64,000 bases of DNA, from the NCBI GenBank assembly GCA_902769535.1, contig CACXPH010000006.1, forward strand, positions 87,507 to 151,506, in the 5' to 3' direction. A model generated the notes under the pieces. It was not told the DNA's origin, ran no database searches, and saw nothing but the letters and a program-made list of their open reading frames with translations. Every line of letters begins with the position of its first letter. The first letter of the stretch is position 1. Shown in pieces: positions 1 through 7,387 of the stretch. A program made the translations under genes and the position numbers. This DNA comes from an uncultured Bacteroidales bacterium (GTDB taxonomy: Bacteria; Bacteroidota; Bacteroidia; Bacteroidales; Paludibacteraceae).

Positions 1-9
1 GAGTTTTGA

Positions 10-86
10 GGCGGGATAGCTCAGCTGGTTAGAGCGCATGATTCATAATCATGAGGTCCCCAGTTCAATCCTGGGTCCCGCTACCA
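10..86 (+). tRNA. tRNA with CAT anticodon (Met type)
   Basis: A 77-base cloverleaf with an encoded CCA end. The acceptor arms are GGCGGGA and TCCCGCT (first pair G-U). The D arm begins GCTC, the anticodon stem is CATGA/TCATG around the loop TTCATAA, and the T arm is CCCAG-TTCAATC-CTGGG. The anticodon is CAT. An elongator Met tRNA is most likely; an Ile tRNA with a modified C34 cannot be excluded from sequence alone. The first pair is a wobble pair, not the open 1-72 mismatch of an initiator. Confidence 0.93.
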
Positions 87-112
87 GAAACGTCCTTAGG
101 GGCGTTTCTTTG
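87..112 (+). terminator. Terminator of the tRNA gene
   Basis: Arms GAAACGTCC and GGGCGTTTC around TTA, followed by a short T run, directly after the CCA of the tRNA. Confidence 0.6.
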
Positions 113-193
113 ATTATGAATCATGAGGTCCCAAGTTCTTAGCCACAAGGGCACGATTATGGCAAGCCATTTTCAATCCTGGGTCCCGCTACT
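113..193 (+). pseudogene. Broken copy of the tRNA 3' half
   Basis: This stretch repeats the 3' half of the intact tRNA (AATCATGAGGTCCC, then TTCAATCCTGGGTCCCGCT), but the anticodon side is scrambled and a 38-base insert splits the T stem. It cannot fold as a tRNA. It looks like a tandem duplicate that decayed after a small repeat inserted. Confidence 0.75.
134..171 (+). repeat. Small two-hairpin repeat, copy 1
   Basis: An insert of about 38 bases starting AGTTCTTAGCC and containing GGGCACGATTAT. It carries two small hairpins, GCC-ACAA-GGGC-like and TGGCAAGCCA. Because it interrupts a tRNA copy, its ends can be read off by comparison with the intact tRNA. A second copy lies at 17139-17181. 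Confidence 0.7.
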
Positions 194-194
194 C

Positions 195-230
195 AAAGAG
201 AGACGTCTTTTGGACGCCTCTCTTCTTTTT
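195..230. terminator. Terminator hairpin between the tRNA region and the epimerase gene
   Basis: Arms AGAGAGACGTC and GACGCCTCTCT with loop TTTTG, then a T-rich run. It lies between convergent units, so it may serve both strands. The stem closely resembles the terminator at 20396-20426 (AGAGAGACGCC/GGCGCCTCTCT). Confidence 0.7.
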
Positions 231-238
231 TTGAGCAC

Positions 239-1225
239 TTAGCCGTTTTGCTGCTGGTTATGCCATTTTGTCGATAGATAGAGGCAGAGACGGGTGTTGT
301 GGTACGGGCATTTCCAGAAGGAGACCTTGTCTTTGGAGGGGTCGGGAGTGCCGTCGGATTGTAAGAGCCAGAACCATTCGCCGTGGGTGAAGTCGATATA
401 ACGGGAACAGATGAGTTGCCACGAACGGTCTGCTATAACACGCGCTGACTCGTCGTCGAACCGACGAAAGATATTTGTGAAGCCGATGACGGCTTCCGCC
501 TGCTTCCACCACTCGCGGTCATCGAGCGTACCGTCTGCATTAAAGCCCTGCATGGCTTCCTGTGCCAGTTGACGAACGAGGGTGTCTCTGTTCTCTCCGG
601 CTATCTCTGCCGCCTCGGATAAGAGCCACGAGCACTCGATACAATGCCCGGCATTGAAGCGCGTCGGTGACGGCCGATGCGCGAAGGTGTCGATGACGGT
701 GATGAGGGCTGATTGGAGTTCGGCGGAGGGGCATACACGGTAGAGGTTGGTGTAGGCTTCCATGACGTGCAGGTTGGTGTCCTCGTCATCGTGTGGGCAG
801 GACTGGAGCAAACGATAGAAAGAGAGGGCACGCTGCAGTGCATCGTCATCCCCCGTGGCACGCACATACTCACTGTAGGCATAGAGCATATAGGCCTGCA
901 CGACAGCCGGACGAGTGGTGTCCAACGGTTGACCGTCCGCCGTGACGGACCAATATGCCGCACCGTCGTCCGGGTCAAGCATATGGGCTTCAATAAACGC
1001 CTTTGCCGTATTCGCTCCGGCTAAGTACTCCGGGCGATGCAACACGCGGTAGGCTGCAGCAAAGGACCATAAGATACGTGCGTACAGAATGCCACCACGC
1101 GGAGCATCCTGTATAACCGTCTCATCGCTGCGAACCTGACTGTAAAAACCGCCATGCTCAGGATCGCGGAGCGCCAGCCAGTACGGCAAGATATTTTGTG
1201 TCAATATGTCCTGCGGCGAGGTCAT
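239..1225 (-). CDS. AGE-family epimerase, cellobiose 2-epimerase-like, compact
   Basis: 328 residues with no signal peptide, so cytoplasmic. Members of this family turn the reducing-end glucose of cellobiose into mannose. Family signatures are visible: APRGGILYARILWSF near residue 42, NLHVMEAYTNLYR near 150, GHCIECSWLL near 195, WWKQAEAVIGF near 240 and KVSFWKCPYHNTR near 300. These carry the three histidines expected in the active site. The protein is about 60-80 residues shorter than typical cellobiose 2-epimerases. The missing parts seem to lie just before NLHVMEAY and just before GHCIE, where relatives have loops over the active site. It starts inside the stop of the GH9 gene (ATGA overlap), so translation is probably coupled. 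It is the last gene of the locus. Family placement is secure; the substrate is inferred from context. Confidence 0.82.
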   Translation of the reverse strand: MTSPQDILTQNILPYWLALRDPEHGGFYSQVRSDETVIQDAPRGGILYARILWSFAAAYRVLHRPEYLAGANTAKAFIEAHMLDPDDGAAYWSVTADGQPLDTTRPAVVQAYMLYAYSEYVRATGDDDALQRALSFYRLLQSCPHDDEDTNLHVMEAYTNLYRVCPSAELQSALITVIDTFAHRPSPTRFNAGHCIECSWLLSEAAEIAGENRDTLVRQLAQEAMQGFNADGTLDDREWWKQAEAVIGFTNIFRRFDDESARVIADRSWQLICSRYIDFTHGEWFWLLQSDGTPDPSKDKVSFWKCPYHNTRLCLYLSTKWHNQQQNG

Positions 1226-3006
1226 GGCTGCGACAGGGCATCAAGGCCTGCAGAGAGCGCGAAGAGGGTGACGTTCCAGTTGATGGTCACCTCATTGGAG
1301 GCGTAACTGGGTTGATAGTCCAGATAACTCTCATCCGCCGGTACGTTCTTCGGGTACTTCACCCCATCCGTAGCGGCATCTTGTTTGTCAGGATTCGGTC
1401 CTCCGGCAAGGAAGCCCGGTAGTGTGCCCTTCGGATGCGAATAGGACAGACGATGGTGCGGATGGCTCGTCGGGTGAGCACCAAAGCCCGTGACGTAACA
1501 GAAACCAGTTGCGTTCTGACCAAGGATGTAGTTGAGGCAACGCTGTGCGTTCACCATATAGCGATTGTCACCCGTCAGACGATAAGCATACAGACATTCG
1601 ATTCCGCGCCAGCAACACCCTTCCGAGTTGCAACCCCAGAAGAAATCCGATTCGCGGTTGCCGTAAGGCGATTTATAGACCGAAACGGTTGTTGCCTCAT
1701 TCAGATAGGACTCTAAATGCGCCAACAATTGGTCATTGGTTATTTGTAATTGGTCATTGTGCATCAGGAGTTCCAGATACGCCAGTTCTGCCACGTTGCC
1801 CCATACGGCAGGCGTATAAACGCTGCCGATTTGTGATTTATGATTTATGATTTCAGATTTGTAGAAATCATCGCCGGTAAGCAGATACAACTCCGTAGCA
1901 GCCCAGAGAAACTCATCACGTACATCGAAGTCGTCGTAGGCGCCGGTATTGATGGTCGGTTGAAACTCCTCATTCATTTTCGGCTGGTCGTAATAGACAT
2001 CGGGGTGCTCGAGTGCCCATCCGTAGGCGCATAAGGCCGCTTCTTCCGCCTCGACACAGAACCGCCCAAGGGTATTCTTATACGGCGCATAGATGCGTGC
2101 AGCGAGCGCCATCGTAGCGGCAAAGTCCAGTGCGGCGGCTGTGGTCTTCATGACTACATATCGCTGCTGTTTGCACTGATCGGGACGGATGAACTTCTCG
2201 AAGTTCGGGGTGGTTAGTTTATGGTAGACACCGCCATCCAAATCCTGCATAGTCATCATCCAGCGGATGTTATACATAGCCTCGGCAAGCATGTCAGGGA
2301 GCCTACCCTCTGTCCCTCCCCGAAGGGAGGGAGGTATGTTCAGGCTAAGCGTATCAAAGTAGGCCTTATTCATCTCGTACGCCATGAGCCAGACGCCCAT
2401 GGTATAGCCGGAGTTGACGATGTACTTGTTATAATCGCCTGCATCATACCAACCGCCCGGACAAGAGATAACGGTTCCTTCGGGACGGAGGTCGGTGGCC
2501 GCAGAGGCATGCACGAGTACATGATCATCCGGGTGTCCGGCGGGACGCGCATAGCCTTCGGCATAGGGTTCTTCGGTCGCCATCGAGGCGCGCTGGTGAT
2601 AGAACGCGCGGAGGGCAGCACGAGTGAGCTCTTTATAAGGGCGCGGCTCGATTGTAAATCGAGATGACGTAATTTCGTTATTACGTACTATCGACAATGT
2701 GTAAACACCGGGCTCTCGAAGCTCCGAGAAATCGACAAGTTGACAGGGTTTGCCGGAAATGGGATTAAGGATGACGGGTGAGAGGTGAGAGGAGAGAGGA
2801 ATAGTATCTCCGTTTTCGGTAAGAACGAAAACCTCGCTAACCGCCAACCGTTCATCGCTTAACGTTATCGTGGCCGTTTTCTCCTGTTCAGGCGCAAAAC
2901 CAAGTTGGTTCAATCGTATTGGACCATTATCGGGGTTCGTATAGTGCGTGCAGCTACTTAAGACCGCTAGCGCTGACAGAATACAGAATACAGATATTTT
3001 TCTCAT
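1222..3006 (-). CDS. GH9 endoglucanase lipoprotein with N-terminal Ig-like domain
   Basis: 594 residues. A lipoprotein signal ends LAVLSSC at residue 19, so it is probably outer-membrane anchored. Residues 27-120 form the Ig-like CelD_N domain (GPIRLNQLGF start). The catalytic GH9 domain follows: DAGDYNKY near 188 (nucleophile and base aspartates), HHR near 517, and NEVTINWN with the likely proton-donor Glu572. It should cut internal beta-1,4-glucan bonds. It lies 1 base after the symporter gene and overlaps the epimerase gene by 4. The gene holds five in-frame repeat words (SSHLSPV, RNNEITSSRF, PPSLRGGTEG, SEIINHKSQIG, NDQLQITNDQL) that resemble intergenic repeats elsewhere in the window; all fall outside the catalytic motifs. 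Confidence 0.93.
   Translation of the reverse strand: MRKISVFCILSALAVLSSCTHYTNPDNGPIRLNQLGFAPEQEKTATITLSDERLAVSEVFVLTENGDTIPLSSHLSPVILNPISGKPCQLVDFSELREPGVYTLSIVRNNEITSSRFTIEPRPYKELTRAALRAFYHQRASMATEEPYAEGYARPAGHPDDHVLVHASAATDLRPEGTVISCPGGWYDAGDYNKYIVNSGYTMGVWLMAYEMNKAYFDTLSLNIPPSLRGGTEGRLPDMLAEAMYNIRWMMTMQDLDGGVYHKLTTPNFEKFIRPDQCKQQRYVVMKTTAAALDFAATMALAARIYAPYKNTLGRFCVEAEEAALCAYGWALEHPDVYYDQPKMNEEFQPTINTGAYDDFDVRDEFLWAATELYLLTGDDFYKSEIINHKSQIGSVYTPAVWGNVAELAYLELLMHNDQLQITNDQLLAHLESYLNEATTVSVYKSPYGNRESDFFWGCNSEGCCWRGIECLYAYRLTGDNRYMVNAQRCLNYILGQNATGFCYVTGFGAHPTSHPHHRLSYSHPKGTLPGFLAGGPNPDKQDAATDGVKYPKNVPADESYLDYQPSYASNEVTINWNVTLFALSAGLDALSQP
1727..1760. repeat. In-frame tandem word in GH9 (TTGGTCATTGGTT type)
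   Basis: Two close copies of AATTGGTCATTG around GTTATTTGT. They encode NDQLQITNDQL in a loop of the GH9 domain. Confidence 0.7.
1829..1862. repeat. In-frame tandem word in GH9 (GATTTATGATTT type)
   Basis: Four near copies of GATTTATGA or GATTTGTGA. The same A/T-rich word family is intergenic at 26891-26955, 57650-57690 and 60820-60850. Here it encodes SEIINHKSQIG. Confidence 0.7.
2308..2346. repeat. Palindromic CCTCCC/GGGAGG repeat inside GH9
   Basis: CCTCCC-CGAA-GGGAGG (2315-2330) plus a G-rich tail. Read on the minus strand, the order of arm, loop, arm and GGGTAGGCTC tail matches the copies at 49079-49118 and 61612-61650. It encodes PPSLRGGTEG. Confidence 0.75.
2667..2686. repeat. ACGTAAT...ATTACGT palindrome inside GH9
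   Basis: A 20-base inverted repeat with 7-base arms ACGTAAT/ATTACGT. It is the same word family as the intergenic stretches at 5596-5638 and 11876-11915. Confidence 0.6.
2776..2799. repeat. GGTGAGAGGTGAGAGG tandem word inside GH9
   Basis: A purine-rich direct repeat (GGTGAGA units) encoding SSHLSP on the minus strand. Confidence 0.55.
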
Positions 3007-3007
3007 A

Positions 3008-4351
3008 TTATTTCTTTAATGGGAATTTATAGGCAAGGAGGCTCATGATCGCGGCGATGGAAGCCGGGAAGAGGGAGAAGAGTGCCCAAACCATGGTTCG
3101 GACAGAGGCTTCGTCGGTGATGATGACGATGGTCTCGCCGGTGGTCATATCGGTATGTGAGACGAGTCCGGCTGCGCCCAAAAGTAAGGCAATGAGGCTA
3201 CCGGAGATAGCTCCGCCGAATTTCTGCGCCATCGTTCCGGAGGAGAAGATAAGACCGGTGGAACTCGTTCCGTTTTTCTCGGTCGCATAGTCCGACACGT
3301 CGGCGTACATCGACCAAAGGAGCGGCGAGTAGAGTCCGACGCCTATGGATGCCAGGACAGATACGGCCACCATGAGCCAGATGTACGATGCGTCCATCGG
3401 GATGAAGAAATAGCAGACGGAGAAGAGGCAGCAGATGATGGAAGCCCAGACGAACGCCATGCGCTTGGAACCGATCATGCGGGTGTACACAGGACTGAGT
3501 GCACCGAAGATCATACAGGTCACTTCACTGAAAGCCATAAAGGCCGTGTAGTTGATGATGAAGCGTCCTACGCTCACGTCGCCGCCCACACAATAGGTGA
3601 ACATATAGGCCACCACGGCATAGCGGAAGCCGTTGAAGAAGTTCGTGCAGAAAGCGATGGAAGTCATGTAGACCCAGGGCTTATTGCGGAACAAGTCCGC
3701 GAACTGCTTAAAGCTGAATTTCTCTGCGATGATGGGTTTGTGGCGTTCCTTGGTTAGCAGACCGCAGGTCAGGGTCATGACAGCAGCCAGCAGGCCGAAG
3801 AAAGCACCGAGGACGGCATACTGTTGTTGCTCCGTTCCACCGACGAGTTTCTGCAGATAGGGGAAGGCGAAGAGGGTGATAAATCCCATCGCATACGCTC
3901 CGACCATACGGAAGGCAGAGAACTGGTTTTTCTCGTCATCATCGGTAGTCATCACGCCGAGCAGCGAGCCATACGGTACGTTCACCGCCGTGTACACCGC
4001 CATCATGAGCAGGTACAGACTGTACGCCCATATACGCTTACCAGTCATGCCGAGATCGGGCGTGAAGAGCAGGAGTGCGAAGATGAGTCCGAAGGGTATA
4101 GAGCCGAAGATGAGCCACGGGCGGTATGTTCCCCAACGGGTCTTTGTACGGTCCGCGATGGAACCCATGAGGGGGTCTGTGAACACATCGAAGATACGCG
4201 CTGCGAGCATGAGTGCAGCGGCATCGGCGAAGGTAAGGCCGAACACATGGGTGAAGAACATCGGGAAGGCGATGGACATAATCTTCCAGGTGATGCCGCC
4301 GGAAGCGGCATCACCCAGAGCATATCCGATTTTTTCGCGGAGAGGTATCAT
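3008..4351 (-). CDS. GPH-family sugar:cation symporter
   Basis: 447 residues, inner-membrane protein with about 12 hydrophobic segments. The family signature is clear near residue 50: ARIFDVFTDPLMGSIADRT followed by TRWGTYRPWL. Glycoside-pentoside-hexuronide symporters bring small sugars in with H+ or Na+. Placed between the surface glycan-binding lipoprotein and GH9, it most likely imports cellobiose and short cello-oligosaccharides for the cytoplasmic GH94 phosphorylase and the epimerase. It lies 6 bases after the upstream gene and 1 base before GH9, so it is part of the operon. The substrate is inferred. Confidence 0.9.
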   Translation of the reverse strand: MIPLREKIGYALGDAASGGITWKIMSIAFPMFFTHVFGLTFADAAALMLAARIFDVFTDPLMGSIADRTKTRWGTYRPWLIFGSIPFGLIFALLLFTPDLGMTGKRIWAYSLYLLMMAVYTAVNVPYGSLLGVMTTDDDEKNQFSAFRMVGAYAMGFITLFAFPYLQKLVGGTEQQQYAVLGAFFGLLAAVMTLTCGLLTKERHKPIIAEKFSFKQFADLFRNKPWVYMTSIAFCTNFFNGFRYAVVAYMFTYCVGGDVSVGRFIINYTAFMAFSEVTCMIFGALSPVYTRMIGSKRMAFVWASIICCLFSVCYFFIPMDASYIWLMVAVSVLASIGVGLYSPLLWSMYADVSDYATEKNGTSSTGLIFSSGTMAQKFGGAISGSLIALLLGAAGLVSHTDMTTGETIVIITDEASVRTMVWALFSLFPASIAAIMSLLAYKFPLKK

Positions 4352-4357
4352 AGGTGC

Positions 4358-5590
4358 TTATTTGTAAGTTACAGATGTAATGGTAGCGCCAAATCCAACA
4401 ACGAGCATAGACCCTTCTTCCTCAACTTTAGCCTTACCTTCTGCGGTATAGGTAAATGTTATAGGGTTGTCTCCCTCATGGACATCTTTCTTCTCCATGA
4501 GATTCATCGACCACCAGTCTGTGGTAACTTGGATTTGATGATAGGTATCACCCGCCATATCGAAATAAATCGAGATAGTAGCACCAGCCGGCACATTCGC
4601 CATTGCCTCTTTGGTTACTTTCGCTGTCACTGGTGGATCTACTTCCCAGTTGATTGTAACTGAGCCACTCCAGATGGTCGTCTCTGCGCTGACAAAAGTA
4701 GTAGCCTGAGCCACCAGTCCTTCTGCCGTCGCGAAGAGAACATCCGAGCCATCAGCATTCTTCATGGAGACAGTGTGATTACCCGGTTCGGCTGCAGGAG
4801 CAGTGAAAGTAACGGAGGTAGCAGTAGCCGTCAGTTCGGTAATGACGGTCTCGTCAATCGTGACGGAAGCCACGTTCTCCAATTTAACACCGGAGATCGT
4901 CCATTCCTCGCCCGGTTTAAACACCTCAAAGCCACTGAGCACAACGGATGAGTTATGCACGTTCAGCACGTTCGCACCGTAGCGTTTGCCGGCCTCGTCT
5001 TTGAGGAAGACATAATACGCACCGTCTGCCATCTCCGGCAAAACGAACTCAAGACGGGTGTCGGTAGCGGATGTCGGGGTAATGGTTTGAACGACATTCA
5101 TACCTTCGACATCACTAGTCAGTTCGAACGCTGTCACCGCTGCCAGGTTCACTCCTTCGATGGCAGTAGGAATGTTCGGCACCATATGACGTCCGCCGGC
5201 AGGAGCTGCCGAATACGGATCAGTCAGATATGGGTTGGCGATGAACGTACCGGTACGAGAGGTCTTCTTGCCGGCTTGGGTAACGGCCTCGATAACGAGG
5301 TCATACTGTCCGGACGGGAAGCACTTATCCAGTTTGGTACCGGTGAAGACGAGTTGTCCGTCGAGATACCAGTTGACGGTCGTGTAAGCGGACGGGGTCA
5401 CAACAACCGAGTCTGCACACAGCGTCTCCGGGTTCGATTGCGTCATGGTGATGGTACCGGAAGTACTCTCATAGGGGATGAGGATCAGCGGCGCATCATC
5501 GGGCGACTGGGTATCAAAGGGCGTGTTATCCTCGCATGACGCGAAACATAACGCCAAGGCTGCAAGCAGCAAAATATAGTGATTTTTCAT
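4358..5590 (-). CDS. Surface glycan-binding lipoprotein (SGBP type) with IPT/TIG-like domains
   Basis: 410 residues with lipoprotein signal ALCFASC (Cys19). Directly after SusD, this is the usual place of the second surface glycan-binding protein. The N-terminal part (about 25-115) is a beta-sandwich of PKD/Ig type. Two IPT/TIG-like stretches follow (about 125-215 and 215-295; NVHNSSVVLSGFEVFKPGE is typical). The C-terminal 110 residues are aromatic-rich (TDWWSMNLMEKK) and could be the glycan-binding domain. No enzymatic motif is seen. The fold reading is moderately sure; glycan binding is inferred from position. Confidence 0.78.
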   Translation of the reverse strand: MKNHYILLLAALALCFASCEDNTPFDTQSPDDAPLILIPYESTSGTITMTQSNPETLCADSVVVTPSAYTTVNWYLDGQLVFTGTKLDKCFPSGQYDLVIEAVTQAGKKTSRTGTFIANPYLTDPYSAAPAGGRHMVPNIPTAIEGVNLAAVTAFELTSDVEGMNVVQTITPTSATDTRLEFVLPEMADGAYYVFLKDEAGKRYGANVLNVHNSSVVLSGFEVFKPGEEWTISGVKLENVASVTIDETVITELTATATSVTFTAPAAEPGNHTVSMKNADGSDVLFATAEGLVAQATTFVSAETTIWSGSVTINWEVDPPVTAKVTKEAMANVPAGATISIYFDMAGDTYHQIQVTTDWWSMNLMEKKDVHEGDNPITFTYTAEGKAKVEEEGSMLVVGFGATITSVTYK

Positions 5591-5638
5591 ATCTTTTTCG
5601 ATGTTACGTTAATACGGGATTACGTTATTACGAAGGGA

Positions 5639-7330
5639 TTACTTAGTATCCCACCACAGACGGGCATTCCATGAATAACCGCCTTCCACGCGAGCTCTAG
5701 CCGCATCATATTCGGCTTGGTTATCTTTGGCTTCCGACTGCGGATAGCACAGACGAACCGGGATCTCCGTACCGTTTATAAGGTTTTTCGGATCAGGCGG
5801 GGTCAATTTCGGGAAATCTGCACGACGAATATTTGCCCATGCCTCTGCCGGGTTATGGAAATGGAGGATCCAAGCCTGTGTGTTAATCTGGCTCTTCTGC
5901 TGTTCTTTGATAGCACCCCATGCCACCGTCGGTTCTGCCAGATAAGCAGCGAACTCACCATCTGTAACGGCCTCTACGCCATAGTGGTTAGACAGGAAAT
6001 CCATCGAAGCACGGATACCGAGTTCGTACATCTCTTTGGCATTATCGCCGGTCCAACCATTGATAGCTGCCTCTGCACGCAAGAAACATACTTCGGCATA
6101 GGTCATGAGCACGCCCGGATTGTCGGAGCGGAGGAAGTTGATCGCCAGTTTCGGCATGAGCCAGCGCGGGTTAGAAGCCGGATCATAGCCCGGGTGCGCA
6201 GCTTGCACTGCCTCGACAGCTGTCACGATTGGGCTACCTGCTACAGCAGCCTGCGAATAATCCGGCCAGTTATCCCACGAGAACATACCCGGAGCAATGA
6301 GCCAAATCACTTTCGCTGTCGGGTTCGCTTGCTGAGTAGCAACAACGGCATCCGTCATATCTATACGACCGTCACCCGTAGAAATGGAGATATAATCGTC
6401 GATATAGAAACGGCACAGACGCTTCGTACGAGGATCATTAGTCTTGTATAGTTGCTCCCACATGGTTTGGCAGATATAGGTCGGGTTGTTCGCCGGGTCA
6501 TTGCCGAAGAAATACTTAGCAAGGGCATTACCGCGGAAGTCTTTATAGGACTCCTGACCAAAGCTGTAGCTGATATTCATATGCTTCACGCAAGCATCGT
6601 CCGCCGCGCCACTCATCACACCGTCTTCCAATGCGGCTTGGAACTCCGCCTTAGCCAGATCCGGAAGCACATCGGAGATACGCATTGCATAACGCAGACG
6701 AAGTGAGTTAGCAAACAGTCTCCACGCTGCCAGATTACCTTCGAACAAGGGATCACTGCTAATAGCTGCAGCCTCGTTGTTAAACAACTTAACGGCATCT
6801 TTGAGTTCCTCAAAGAACGAGCGATAGATATCCTCCTGCTTGTCATACGCCGGTGCCACATTACCTGTGATATAACCCAGACCGGCCTCCGAATAAGGCA
6901 CATCGCCATAGACATCCGTCAGCAAGCCGCCGACATAGACGCGTAAGATACGCAATGCTGCATGAACGTTTGCCTGCTTGGCATCGTCTTTGGTGCTATT
7001 GATAGCATCCGTTAGGTTACGAATAGCACCCGGATAGAGGTTATTCCACGGACGAGCCATCTCATTGTTATCCATACGGTGCTGACCACCGTAGTTAGTG
7101 GTATTCCAGCAACCCATGAGGTGTTGCGTGAACGCGTAGGTATAGAGACGATGTACGTCTACATAGTTCATATCTCCGAACAGTTGCAGTTCAGCGAAAG
7201 TCAATTGTGCTGACGGGTTCGCCTCAGATACTTTCGTCGGGTCGGTATTGATCTCCTCGTAAATCTTGTCGGAGCAAGAAGCGAAGAAGATTGCAGCCAA
7301 GCATAAAGTACTAAATAATATCTTTTTCAT
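5639..7330 (-). CDS. SusD-like outer-membrane glycan-binding lipoprotein
   Basis: 563 residues with lipoprotein signal AIFFASC (Cys19). The N-terminus YEEINTDPTKVSEANPSAQL fits the SusD-like_2 subfamily (NTDP motif), and the helical TPR-like body and C-terminus (GGYSWNARLWWDTK) fit RagB/SusD proteins. It should form the lid of the SusC channel encoded just upstream and capture oligosaccharides at the cell surface. It is separated from susC by a 57-base gap made of TAAACAT repeats and lies 48 bases before the glycan-binding lipoprotein gene. Confidence 0.93.
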   Translation of the reverse strand: MKKILFSTLCLAAIFFASCSDKIYEEINTDPTKVSEANPSAQLTFAELQLFGDMNYVDVHRLYTYAFTQHLMGCWNTTNYGGQHRMDNNEMARPWNNLYPGAIRNLTDAINSTKDDAKQANVHAALRILRVYVGGLLTDVYGDVPYSEAGLGYITGNVAPAYDKQEDIYRSFFEELKDAVKLFNNEAAAISSDPLFEGNLAAWRLFANSLRLRYAMRISDVLPDLAKAEFQAALEDGVMSGAADDACVKHMNISYSFGQESYKDFRGNALAKYFFGNDPANNPTYICQTMWEQLYKTNDPRTKRLCRFYIDDYISISTGDGRIDMTDAVVATQQANPTAKVIWLIAPGMFSWDNWPDYSQAAVAGSPIVTAVEAVQAAHPGYDPASNPRWLMPKLAINFLRSDNPGVLMTYAEVCFLRAEAAINGWTGDNAKEMYELGIRASMDFLSNHYGVEAVTDGEFAAYLAEPTVAWGAIKEQQKSQINTQAWILHFHNPAEAWANIRRADFPKLTPPDPKNLINGTEIPVRLCYPQSEAKDNQAEYDAARARVEGGYSWNARLWWDTK

Positions 7331-7334
7331 AATC

Positions 7335-7386
7335 GTATTCTTTAAACATTAAACATTAAACATTAAACATTAAACTTTAAACATTA
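7335..7386. repeat. TTAAACA tandem repeat between SusC and SusD genes
   Basis: Five copies of a 7-base TAAACAT unit plus variants (TAAACTT). It fills the whole gap between the two genes. Confidence 0.85.
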
Positions 7387-7387
7387 T

